From contig JAIYDI010000019.1 in the NCBI GenBank assembly GCA_027487555.1, forward strand, positions 62,001 to 126,000: a stretch of 64,000 nucleotides of DNA. The letters are read 5' to 3'. Below are positions 50,355-58,620 of this stretch, piece after piece (position 1 is the stretch's first letter; each line of letters opens with the position of its first letter). Under the pieces are notes generated by a model. That model had not been told where the DNA came from. It made no database searches and saw only the letters and a program-made list of their open reading frames with translations. A program made the translations under genes and the position numbers. Source of the stretch: Hyphomicrobiales bacterium. Lineage in GTDB: Bacteria; Pseudomonadota; Alphaproteobacteria; Rhizobiales; Devosiaceae.

Positions 50355-51452
50355 ATGTTCAACATCTCGCGTCGCAATTTCATCAAGGGGGCAGCCGCCA
50401 CTGCCATGCTTGGGAGCACCGGGCTGCCGGTCCTCGCGGCTGGCGAAAAGCTCAAGGTCGGCGTCATCCACATGGGCGCCATCTCCGACACCGGCTGGGA
50501 GTACTTCCAGGCCCAGGCGTGGCGCGCCCTGCAGGCCCAGTATCCCGATCAGGTGGAAGTCACCGTGCTCGAGAACATCGCGCAAATCCAGGACTGCGAG
50601 CGGCTGTTCCGTCAGCTCTCCACCCAGGGCCACAAGCTGCTGTTTGGCACCACGTTCTCGCAGTATGCGTCGCTGAAGAAGCTTGCGCCCACGCTGCCGA
50701 ACTCGCATTTCGAAAGCTGCGCCGGTATCGATTCCAGCGAAAACCTCGGAGTATTCGAGGGCAAACATCACGAAGGCACCTACCTCACCGGTATCGCTGC
50801 CGGCCGCATGACAAAGTCGAACGTCCTGGGCTGGGTAGGCGCCTTCCCTGTCCCACAGGTGATCTATAGCCTCAATGCCTTCCTGCTCGGCGCCCGCAGC
50901 GTCAATCCTGAGGTCGTTCTCAAGGTGGTATGGGCCAATGCCTGGGTCGATCCGGCCAAGGAAAAGGACGCCGTCGCAGCGCTTGTTTCGCAGGGTGCCG
51001 ACGTCATCTCGGGCAGCCCCAACACGCCGGTGCAGGGCCTCGCCGCCGAAGAAAAGGGCATCTGGTCGATCGGCAGCACCGGCGACTTCTCGGCTTACGT
51101 CAAGAAAGGCCAGTTGGTGTCGTTCGAACTCGATTGGAGCGCAGCGCATATCGAGGCGGCCAAGGCGGTGCTCGAGGGCACCTGGGCACCGACCAACCGC
51201 TGGCGCGGGCTGGGCGAGGGCGGCTTTGTGAAGATGACCAGCTCGAGCCCGGATCTGCCGGCCTCCGTCGCCGCCGAAATGGCCACCGCGGAAGCGGCGA
51301 TCATCGCGGGTACCCTCAATCCGTTTGCTGGTCCGATCAAGGACCAGGCGGGCGTCGAGCGCGTCGCTGCCGGAGCCGTGCTGCCGGACAACGACATCAA
51401 GGGCATGACCTGGCTGGTCGAAGGCGTGCAGGGCACTCTCCCCAGCGCCTGA
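50355..51452 (+). CDS. BMP family solute-binding protein, Tat signal
   Basis: 365 residues. The N-terminus MFNISRRNFIKGAAATAML is a twin-arginine signal; cleavage is likely after VLA/AGE. The BMP (basic membrane protein) domain shows VGVIHMGAISDTGWEYFQ, HEGTYLTGIAAGRMTKS, VVWANAWVDPAKEKDA and DVISGSPNTP. No lipobox is present, unlike many BMP proteins. Family members bind purine nucleosides or related N-heterocycles; this one feeds the importer encoded upstream. GGAAGGAAG precedes the ATG. Confidence 0.94.
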   Translation: MFNISRRNFIKGAAATAMLGSTGLPVLAAGEKLKVGVIHMGAISDTGWEYFQAQAWRALQAQYPDQVEVTVLENIAQIQDCERLFRQLSTQGHKLLFGTTFSQYASLKKLAPTLPNSHFESCAGIDSSENLGVFEGKHHEGTYLTGIAAGRMTKSNVLGWVGAFPVPQVIYSLNAFLLGARSVNPEVVLKVVWANAWVDPAKEKDAVAALVSQGADVISGSPNTPVQGLAAEEKGIWSIGSTGDFSAYVKKGQLVSFELDWSAAHIEAAKAVLEGTWAPTNRWRGLGEGGFVKMTSSSPDLPASVAAEMATAEAAIIAGTLNPFAGPIKDQAGVERVAAGAVLPDNDIKGMTWLVEGVQGTLPSA

Positions 51453-51519
51453 TCTGGCTCACCTGGGTGGCGGCCGATGTCGCCACCTGCCTTTCTTCCC
51501 GAGTTCCGGAGACGTCGAC

Positions 51520-52728
51520 GTGACGGTTGCTGACAGCCTCTTCACCAACGCCAAGCTCGCCGACGGCCGCAGGGCGAGCGTCGCCGTGACCGGCGGTCGG
51601 ATTGCCGCGATCATCTCCCCGGGCGAGGCTCTCCCCGAGGCAGGAGAAACAATCGACCTTGCGGGTGCCATGCTGGTGCCAGGTTTTGTCGAAGGTCATA
51701 TTCACCTCGACACCAGTTTCTATGGCGAGGCCTGGAAACCCCATATTCCGTGCAGCAACGGCTTTGATGTGCATGAGCGGGTCGCCTTCCAGGCGCACAA
51801 TCTCGCCAATGCCGGGCCGATCGAGACGCGGGCCCGCGACCAGCTCGAGCTCTGCGTCGCCAGCGGCACCACCAGCATGCGCAGCCACGTTATGGTCAAC
51901 GGCTCGGTCGGTCTGCGCCATCTGGAGGCGGTGCTTGCGGTACGGGAGAAGTACAAGAGTATCATCGATATCCAGCTCGTCGCCTTTCCGCAGAACGGTA
52001 TCCTGTCGAGCCCCGGCACCGCCGATCTCCTGGACCAGGCGATTGCCATGGGCTGCGATCTGGTCGGCGGCCTTGATCCGGCAACCTATGATCGCGATAT
52101 CGAGCGGCATCTTGAGATCGTCTTCGATATTGCCCAGAGACGCGCCGTCGATGTCGACATCCACCTGCATGATGGGGGCACGCTTGGCGTTTTCGAGATC
52201 GAACAGATTTGCGCCTGGACCCGCAAGCTCGGCATGTCCGGTCACGTCGCGGTGAGCCACGCCTATGGTCTCGGCGACATCCCGCCCGACCGTCAGCAGA
52301 AGATCGCCGCCACGCTCGCCGAGTCTGGCGTCGCCATCATGACCAATGCCCCCGGCGCTCACGCCTTTCCGCCCGTCGCCACGCTGCGCCAGGCCGGCGT
52401 GACCGTGTTCAGCGGTTCGGACAATATCCGAGACAGCTGGTGGCCCTATGGCGACGGCGACATGCTCGGACGCGCCAATATCATCGGCTATCGGTCCGGG
52501 TTCTACGAAGATCGCGAGCTCGAGGCTGCCTTCGATATCGTGACCTCGGCCGGCGCCCGCGCCCTGCGCCTTGAGGACTATGGCATTGTTCCCGGCGGCA
52601 AAGCCGACTTCGTCACCTTCACCGCGGCACACATCCCCGAGGCTGTGGTCGCACTCCCCAAGCATCGCTCGGTCTACAAGGCCGGCCGTCTCGTAGCACG
52701 CGACGCTAAGCCCCTGTGGCGGCCCTAG
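51520..52728 (+). CDS. Cytosine-deaminase-like amidohydrolase
   Basis: 402 residues from the GTG at 51520. Metal ligands: HIHLD in VEGHIHLDTSF, His in DVDIHLHDGG and VAVSHAYGLGD, Asp in FSGSDNIRDSWWPYGDG. The GSDNIRDSW motif and HxHxD start match the CodA-type cytosine deaminase subgroup of the amidohydrolase superfamily, which acts on cytosine, isoguanine, creatinine-like and s-triazine compounds. As last gene of the importer operon it should hydrolyse the imported heterocycle in the cytoplasm. Exact substrate unknown. Confidence 0.92.
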   Translation: MTVADSLFTNAKLADGRRASVAVTGGRIAAIISPGEALPEAGETIDLAGAMLVPGFVEGHIHLDTSFYGEAWKPHIPCSNGFDVHERVAFQAHNLANAGPIETRARDQLELCVASGTTSMRSHVMVNGSVGLRHLEAVLAVREKYKSIIDIQLVAFPQNGILSSPGTADLLDQAIAMGCDLVGGLDPATYDRDIERHLEIVFDIAQRRAVDVDIHLHDGGTLGVFEIEQICAWTRKLGMSGHVAVSHAYGLGDIPPDRQQKIAATLAESGVAIMTNAPGAHAFPPVATLRQAGVTVFSGSDNIRDSWWPYGDGDMLGRANIIGYRSGFYEDRELEAAFDIVTSAGARALRLEDYGIVPGGKADFVTFTAAHIPEAVVALPKHRSVYKAGRLVARDAKPLWRP

Positions 52729-53048
52729 AGCGCTTCGAGGAAAAGCTGCAGCACTTTTCTGGTTCGCAAGTACGACCTGGCAAAGACCTGAATCAGTTCA
52801 GCGTTTCCCTGGAAACGTGAACTGATCTGTCCCTTGGCAGCGGGTCCTGACCGATGTGCAGGACAAACCGGAACCTGCGCTGCGCAGGACGCGGCCGCCA
52901 CCGGCGCCACTCTCCAACGGCCAGGGCTCACGGTGCGCGCTAGCTACAATTCAGCCGCGGCCCCCTGTCTTTGCCATGCCCGCCTGCCGGCCGCCGGCCG
53001 CGGCAGGCGGAACGCTCAGGACGAGAGCGCTGCCGTCGCTGCAGGTCA
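52729..53048 (+). other. Convergent intergenic region with an imperfect palindromic element
   Basis: 320 bases between convergent genes. The first 100 bases resemble the dispersed non-coding palindromic elements frequent in Hyphomicrobiales (beginning TAGAGCGCTTCGAGGAAAAG). They contain a second imperfect repeat around AGGAAAAG/CTTTTCT and the hairpin at 52792-52826. The rest holds nothing I can identify. Confidence 0.5.
52792..52826 (+). repeat. 16-bp hairpin with one bulge
   Basis: ATCAGTTCAGCGTTTCC (52792-52808) pairs with GGAAACGTGAACTGAT (52811-52826), one bulged G. It lies about 65 bases after the amidohydrolase stop and may end both convergent operons. No T-run. Confidence 0.65.
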
Positions 53049-54416
53049 TCAGGATCTATGGCGCTCACAATCGAGGACGCTTTCTGGCCCGGTGATTTCA
53101 CCAGTGCCCGTCTCCGGTTCACTCGGCATGTGTTCGTCGTTGAGGGAGCTCTTGGATACACACCGTGACTTCCCCTGTCTGTCTACAATGGCGTCGACTT
53201 CCTCGAGGAAAGCCCGTCTCGGGTCATAGGCTTTCGCATAGGCCGCGAACTTTGCCGTGCCTTGCATGGGTACGCTCAGCAGCCTGCGCAGCTTCGTCGC
53301 GGTGTCGGGGTGTCCGATGTGGTTCGCCCGGAAGCCGAGCTGGTGGTGTTCGATCCGCGCGGCGTAATCGAACTGATCATAGTCATGGGGGACCGCCAGC
53401 ATGGGTTTTCCCGCGGCGATGCAGGCGCTGGCTATACCCGCCCCGCAATGATGGATCACGGCGTCGAACTCGGTCAGGTACTGGCCGTAGGGGACAAAGG
53501 CATAGGCCTCGACATTGCCTTGAGAGAAGACGGGGGTGCGCGATCGCTCCGCTGGCCTGCCGAGCGACACCACGAATTGCATATCGGGGAAAGAGGCCGA
53601 CAGCGCCCGGGCTTCGTCGATCAGGGTGCGCTTGGCCCATGGCAGATGTGTGCCGAGCGTGAGAAGAATCTTCGGGCCGGGCCTGAACTCGAGCTGCAGA
53701 GCGGGTTCCGGGTTGTCATGCAGCGGCCCGATAAACCGGACGGCGGCCGGCCAGTCCCGCTCGAATTCCAGCTCCTTGAGACCGAGGGCAAGGATCCGAT
53801 CGCGTGAGTATATGGCTTCGCTGCCATCGGGGCGGAGCCGCCTGAGCCCCATCGCCGCCATCTGGTGCCCGAACAAACCGGCGAGTAGCCCTTTGCCGGC
53901 TTTGACAGCCGCCCATCCGGCCCGGTCACGAAGCCGACCCAGCGCGCCCGGCATCGGCTGGAGCCCGCCGAGATAGCTGGGCGGACCAGTGCTCGCTTCG
54001 AGGGCGAACGGGGTGGGAAGTGTCGTTATCCAGGGCAATCCCAGAGCGTCCGCGGCAAGACCCGGCGCAACGGTGATGAAGTCGGCGATGACCAGGTCGG
54101 GCGGGTCAAGCGTCCATGCTTCCACAAGCTCATCGCGAACGGCCCGAATCGCCGCGAAGGAGGCGCGCAACTGCCGGGCGATCCGCATGGGATGAATGCC
54201 AACCCTGTGGGGCGCGTCGGCGATGGCTTCGAGCGCATCACTGCCGAGCGATGGCGGGGCGACGGCAGGCAATCCGGCCTCGGCCAGCACATCGAGCTTG
54301 GCGTGTCCCGTCACCATTTCCACAGTGTGGCCTGCGGCCTGTGCTGCGAGCGCCAGCGCAGCGAGTGGGTTCAGGTGTCCGGCGAAAGGTGGCGCCACGA
54401 ACGCAAGCTTCGCCAT
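53049..54416 (-). CDS. UGT-like glycosyltransferase (GT1/MGT family)
   Basis: 455 residues. N-terminal acceptor domain starts MAKLAFVAPPFAGHLNPLAA. The C-terminal donor-binding signature VIHHCGAGIASACIAAGKPM followed by AVPHDYDQFDYAARIE is characteristic of macrolide/zeaxanthin-type glycosyltransferases of the GT-B fold. The last 35 or so residues (after VDAIVDRQGKS) are a polar tail not typical of the family. Last gene of the six-gene lipid-like cluster; it likely adds a sugar to the product. Confidence 0.92.
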   Translation of the reverse strand: MAKLAFVAPPFAGHLNPLAALALAAQAAGHTVEMVTGHAKLDVLAEAGLPAVAPPSLGSDALEAIADAPHRVGIHPMRIARQLRASFAAIRAVRDELVEAWTLDPPDLVIADFITVAPGLAADALGLPWITTLPTPFALEASTGPPSYLGGLQPMPGALGRLRDRAGWAAVKAGKGLLAGLFGHQMAAMGLRRLRPDGSEAIYSRDRILALGLKELEFERDWPAAVRFIGPLHDNPEPALQLEFRPGPKILLTLGTHLPWAKRTLIDEARALSASFPDMQFVVSLGRPAERSRTPVFSQGNVEAYAFVPYGQYLTEFDAVIHHCGAGIASACIAAGKPMLAVPHDYDQFDYAARIEHHQLGFRANHIGHPDTATKLRRLLSVPMQGTAKFAAYAKAYDPRRAFLEEVDAIVDRQGKSRCVSKSSLNDEHMPSEPETGTGEITGPESVLDCERHRS

Positions 54417-54459
54417 CGCCTACACCGCGCTCCGGAGCCGCAGTCTCAAGGGTTTGTCC

Positions 54460-55593
54460 TCACTCATAGGTGATCCGGTCGTCGGTCATGCGGATGCGCC
54501 TACGTCGCCAGTTGAAGCGGTTGGGGCCAGCAAAGGCGAAAATGATGTGAACTGGCGTCAGGAGGTCGGCCGCCATTTCGTAAGCCACATCTGTGAGGCT
54601 GCCGGCGGGGCCACCCAGACGCTGACGAAGCAATCGGTTGGCGGCCGCCTTCGCCATGAGCAACGCCAAGGCGCCCAGCAGCCAGGGCCAGCCTGCCGCA
54701 AGGCCGATCACGATCAGCACCGGCGGCATCACGGTCGGCAGGAGGATCAGCACCATGCTGACGAAGGAATAGTTCTCCCGCACATAGCGGCTGCCGAAGA
54801 TCATCCAGCGCCGCATGATGCCGAAATAGTGCCCGGGGCCGGTGACAGTCGTGGAGATCGGGTGGAGCACGTCCGTCTGTGTGATGGGCGCTTTCATCCG
54901 GCGGAAAAGTGACGCGATGGCGTAGTCGTCGGTCAGGCTGGTGCGGATCGCCTCGAAGCCGCCGGCCCTTTCCAGCGCCGCCGTCTCGGCAACATAGAAC
55001 ATGCCGTTGATGGTGCGCGCGGCACCCAGGAGGCTGGCGGCCGGGTAGGTGAGGAGGGCGGAGCCGTTCACGAAGCCCGTCACGAGCCGCGACCCGCCAT
55101 TGCTGTGGTTGACATAGAGCGGCAGTCCGGTCGCAAGGCCCCCGGGTTCGAGGCTGGAAATGGCCCGAGCGAGGCCGCCGGGTGGCAGCACGGTGTCGTC
55201 GTCGAGCACGGCCACATAGCGCGTCTCGACAAGAGGGAAGGCGCGGGCGAGCTTGGCGACCTTGGGATTTTCTCCATCCCGTGGGGGCGGCCCCATCACC
55301 AATGTGACCCGCTGATGCAGAGGCAGGGTCTCCGCGATCGTCCGGGCCTCGAGGTCATCCTCGTCGATCAGCCAAAGGAACCGCGCCCCTGGCGTCTGGC
55401 TGAGATTGCCCGAGAGGCAGGCGGCCAAGGTTGGATCGCCGCTCAGGATGGGCTGCAGGACAGTCACTTCTCCAAGGTCGAGGGGCGTTGTCTGGTGTGC
55501 GGCGCGACGCCTGAGATACAGCCAGCCCAGGCTCGCGCGAACCGCCGTCACCAGGCCGTAGAGGACGAACAGCACTCCCGCCGCAATACTCAT
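54460..55593 (-). CDS. GT2/GT21 glycosyltransferase, ceramide-glucosyltransferase-like
   Basis: 377 residues from the ATG at 55593, overlapping the SDR stop (ATGA). N-terminal membrane helix, then a GT-A domain with DEDD (about 80), DDDTVLPPGG, TDDYAIASLFRR and the (Q/R)xxRW-type IMRRWMIF motif, as in glucosylceramide synthases and HpnI-like enzymes. Two or three C-terminal membrane segments follow. It should glycosylate a membrane lipid at the cytoplasmic face. Donor and acceptor unknown. Confidence 0.92.
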   Translation of the reverse strand: MSIAAGVLFVLYGLVTAVRASLGWLYLRRRAAHQTTPLDLGEVTVLQPILSGDPTLAACLSGNLSQTPGARFLWLIDEDDLEARTIAETLPLHQRVTLVMGPPPRDGENPKVAKLARAFPLVETRYVAVLDDDTVLPPGGLARAISSLEPGGLATGLPLYVNHSNGGSRLVTGFVNGSALLTYPAASLLGAARTINGMFYVAETAALERAGGFEAIRTSLTDDYAIASLFRRMKAPITQTDVLHPISTTVTGPGHYFGIMRRWMIFGSRYVRENYSFVSMVLILLPTVMPPVLIVIGLAAGWPWLLGALALLMAKAAANRLLRQRLGGPAGSLTDVAYEMAADLLTPVHIIFAFAGPNRFNWRRRRIRMTDDRITYE

Positions 55594-56567
55594 GCCAGCC
55601 TCATCTGCGCGGACTGCCATTGGAGAAAAGCGTTGAGGCCGTCTTCGAGGCGAACGGGTGGGACGCCTAGAAGTTGTTCAGCCTTCCGCATATCGATCGT
55701 CTTCGAATAGGCGAGGCTGGCCACCCCAAACTTCGTGACGGGTGGCTCCCGCCAGTTCTGCAGCCAGCGCGAGCGCAACTCGAACGCCCCAGCCAGGGCC
55801 ATGGCGGCTCCCACTCCGAGTTCCAGCTGCGGCTCGCGCAGGCCAAGGCGGCTAAGCACCGTGGTCAGCAAAGCGGGCGTCTCCACGGATTGTGCGTCGG
55901 CGAGGTTGAAGACACCGCTTTGGCCACTGTCCAGTATTCGCTCCAGGAACCAGCACAGGTTGTCGATATAGAGGAGGCTGATGCGCGGAACCTTGCCGTC
56001 CCGCCGCCTCAACCTGGGCAGCACGCCCTTCCGCGCCGCCTGCAGGATCCGTGGAAAGACGACAGTATCGCCCGGCCCATAGACGGCGCGGGGACGCACG
56101 ATCGTAAAGTTGAGGGGCGACGCTGCCACCATCGCCTCGCCACGACGCTTGCTGGCGGCGTAGAGGTTGATCGGATCTGCGGGCCAGGGCGTGTCTTCGG
56201 CGAGCTCCAGCTGGTCGGCAAAGGCGTACTGGACTGCGCTCGACGAGATGAAAACGAAGTGCGGAACGGCCTTTGCCTCGGCCCATGCGAGGATGTTGCG
56301 CAGGGCGAGAATGTTCGCCGCTTCATAGTCCTGCGGTGCCGCCCATGGCGAGGCGAGGGCCGCACAGTGAACGAGCACGTCGCAGGGTTCGACGGAATCC
56401 GGCAGCGGGTTGGTCAGGTCGTGCCGAATATGAATGTCGCAGGCCTCCGGTCTCGGCGGCGAGCGGCTCAGTCCGACCACTGTCGCCCTGGTGCGGTGGC
56501 GCAACCAGGCTCCCAGTGCGCCGCCCACGAAGCCGCTCGATCCGGTGATGAAGACGCGCTTGTTCAT
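55590..56567 (-). CDS. Extended SDR, NAD-dependent epimerase/dehydratase (3beta-HSD/OleD-like)
   Basis: 325 residues from the ATG at 56567. Cofactor loop VFITGSSGFVGGALG, catalytic Tyr136 and Lys140 in NLYAASKRRGEAM, Ser in FVFISSSAVQYAF. The C-terminal half resembles NAD-dependent beta-hydroxy/keto-oxidoreductases of the 3beta-HSD type, the family of OleD. In the cluster it could reduce the beta-keto product of the synthase at 58621. An NDP-sugar epimerase function is the alternative. ATGA overlaps on both sides. Confidence 0.9.
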   Translation of the reverse strand: MNKRVFITGSSGFVGGALGAWLRHRTRATVVGLSRSPPRPEACDIHIRHDLTNPLPDSVEPCDVLVHCAALASPWAAPQDYEAANILALRNILAWAEAKAVPHFVFISSSAVQYAFADQLELAEDTPWPADPINLYAASKRRGEAMVAASPLNFTIVRPRAVYGPGDTVVFPRILQAARKGVLPRLRRRDGKVPRISLLYIDNLCWFLERILDSGQSGVFNLADAQSVETPALLTTVLSRLGLREPQLELGVGAAMALAGAFELRSRWLQNWREPPVTKFGVASLAYSKTIDMRKAEQLLGVPPVRLEDGLNAFLQWQSAQMRLA

Positions 56568-57820
56568 GGCTGCCACCGCCTTTCCACCCGCCGCAGCTTT
56601 CGCGCACTGACCTCGAGCACCGGCAGGATGGTCACGTCGATCGTCGCATTTGCGCCCATCGCCCTGAGCACGGGCTCGAGCGCCGCCTTCGCTGCCTCCG
56701 CAGCAGGCGCCGAAGTCAGGCAAAGTTCCAGCCGGTTCGCCGCGGTCTGCACCAATCGGAAATCGTCGATGCCGTTGTCCGCCCCCACGATCGCGTTGCG
56801 CATCACATCGGGCGTCACTGTAATCACGCCACTCGGCCCCGGCAGATGCAAGAGGTCGTCCATGCGCCCCTCGACCTGCGCAATCGCCTGAAGCGGCGAC
56901 CCGCAGGGGCAAGGATCTGGCCGCAACCGCAGCAGGTCATTCATCCGGTAGCGCACCATGGCCTGTGTCTGTCTGCTGAAATCCGTGATGATCGGCGTCA
57001 CCAGTTCGCTACCAGGCACCGGCTGTTCGTACTCGAACTTCACGCAATCCTCGCACAGATGCAGCGTGCCGTGCTCGCAGGCGACGCCGAGCAGGCCCTC
57101 CGTCGCCATGTAGATCTCCCGTACCGTGACGCCGAAACGCCCCTCGATGATCTCGCGGTCGCGCGGGTCGAGAACCTCGGCGGCCGAGAAGACATGCCGA
57201 ACCCTAAGCAGCGGCCCGCCATGGTCCGAGAGCCAGCGCAATACCTTGGGCGGTGCAATCAGCGTGTCCGGGTCCAGTGCCCTGACGCCCTCGGCACAGG
57301 CCGGAAGCCCCTGGTGCAGGTCAAAGAACCGAAGCTTGAGCAGGCCGCCTCGTGCAGCGGCGTAGAGACTGCTGTCGCGCGGCAGGATCAGCGCAATTCG
57401 CGCCCGCCGCAGCTGCGGCATGGTCTTGGCAACCATCGTGCCCAGCCACCGCCACCGCTCCGCTTCGGAAATGACGTAGAGCCCGCGATTGCCGCTCGTT
57501 CCGGTACTGGCGCCAACATGGAACCGACCTACCCGCCCGCCCGTCTGCAGCGCCGCCCATCCCGCGTCAGCCGTGATGCGGGGCAGGTTGAAATCCGCAA
57601 AGCGCGACATCAGCAGGTGCTTATCGATGACCGGCAGGCCCTCCAATCCGGTCGCCCGGACATCTCGATAGAACTGCATTCGCGGCAGCGCGTCATGCAG
57701 CAACTGCGCCAGTTGCCGATCCTGCCAGGCCGCGATGTCGGCCCGCGTTTTCAGCATGCGCGACAGCCGCCGTGTTCGCAACCACGCCGCCAACGCCTCC
57801 CATTTCGGCCAGAAGCTCAT
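56564..57820 (-). CDS. Adenylate-forming enzyme, F390-synthetase/PaaK-like
   Basis: 418 residues, the short PaaK/F390-synthetase length. Phosphate loop FHVGASTGTSGNRGLYV (about 100), the A5-like YMATEGLLGVACEHG, the cysteine pairs CEHGTLHLCEDC and PCPCG (a zinc site in this subfamily), and RYRMNDLLRL. It activates a carboxylate with ATP. In context it may activate a beta-hydroxy acid (OleC-like lactonisation) or load an acyl group; the actual substrate is unknown. Translationally coupled to the SDR and the MBL genes. Confidence 0.9.
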   Translation of the reverse strand: MSFWPKWEALAAWLRTRRLSRMLKTRADIAAWQDRQLAQLLHDALPRMQFYRDVRATGLEGLPVIDKHLLMSRFADFNLPRITADAGWAALQTGGRVGRFHVGASTGTSGNRGLYVISEAERWRWLGTMVAKTMPQLRRARIALILPRDSSLYAAARGGLLKLRFFDLHQGLPACAEGVRALDPDTLIAPPKVLRWLSDHGGPLLRVRHVFSAAEVLDPRDREIIEGRFGVTVREIYMATEGLLGVACEHGTLHLCEDCVKFEYEQPVPGSELVTPIITDFSRQTQAMVRYRMNDLLRLRPDPCPCGSPLQAIAQVEGRMDDLLHLPGPSGVITVTPDVMRNAIVGADNGIDDFRLVQTAANRLELCLTSAPAAEAAKAALEPVLRAMGANATIDVTILPVLEVSARKLRRVERRWQP

Positions 57821-58614
57821 GCCGCCGCCCGGTCGTGGCAGAGGACTACGCGCCCGCCGGCCCCCCGAAATGCGGCGACCAGCGCCGCAGACTTCCGCAT
57901 TGCGGCCTCGTCGGCATAGATCATCCGCGCGGGACCACGCGGCAGCCGGTCATCAACTGCGTCCGACAACCACGTCGTGTCGGCCGCGTAAAGCAGAGGC
58001 GGATCGAGCTCGGGCCAGACGAGACCGAAATGCCCGGTCGCATGCCCCGGCAGGTCGATGGCGAGGCAGCGCCCATCGCCCCAGATATCTCGGCCCGCTC
58101 CAAGCCCGAATGGCGCCGGCCGCTCCGACAAGGTCTCGATCGGCAGCAGCCGGCTGGCGAAATCCTTGGGCAGGAGCTCTTTGAAGATGCCGTTGTGGAT
58201 GCGCTGCGTGTCCCGCATCCGCCTGATGGCCTCCCATGCCACCCCCGATGCGATGAAGCTCGCATTCGGAAAGTCGCGCAGCGCCGCCACATGGTCGGCA
58301 TGGAAGTGCGTGATGATGATCCGGCGCACATCGCTGGCGGAATAGCCCTCCCGGGCGAGCGCCGACAGCGGCAAGTCCGCTTCGACGAGCCGCGGCCGCA
58401 GCACGCCGCCATAGAGTTTCAACGCCAGGCTCCGTTGAGCCCCTTGGGTGGCACGCGGACCGTAGCCGGTATCGATCAGCACCGGCCCGAACTCAGGTTG
58501 TGTCACAAGACCATACCGCACTCCGACCTCGATCCACCGCCATGAGCCGCCCCGCAACACCAGACGTTCCGGTACCCTTACGGTGGCGCTGTTGATGAAC
58601 CGAGGCATGTCCAT
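57817..58614 (-). CDS. Metallo-beta-lactamase-fold hydrolase (lactonase-like)
   Basis: 265 residues. Metal site HFHADH at about 103-108, an Asp in LIDTGYGPRAT, His in LPGHATGHFGLV and Asp in YAADTTWL, the pattern of AHL-lactonase/AttM-like members. No signal peptide. In the cluster it might hydrolyse a lactone or thioester intermediate or act as a thioesterase. Starts six bases after the FabH-like gene ends. Confidence 0.9.
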   Translation of the reverse strand: MDMPRFINSATVRVPERLVLRGGSWRWIEVGVRYGLVTQPEFGPVLIDTGYGPRATQGAQRSLALKLYGGVLRPRLVEADLPLSALAREGYSASDVRRIIITHFHADHVAALRDFPNASFIASGVAWEAIRRMRDTQRIHNGIFKELLPKDFASRLLPIETLSERPAPFGLGAGRDIWGDGRCLAIDLPGHATGHFGLVWPELDPPLLYAADTTWLSDAVDDRLPRGPARMIYADEAAMRKSAALVAAFRGAGGRVVLCHDRAAA

Positions 58615-58620
58615 GGCCTT

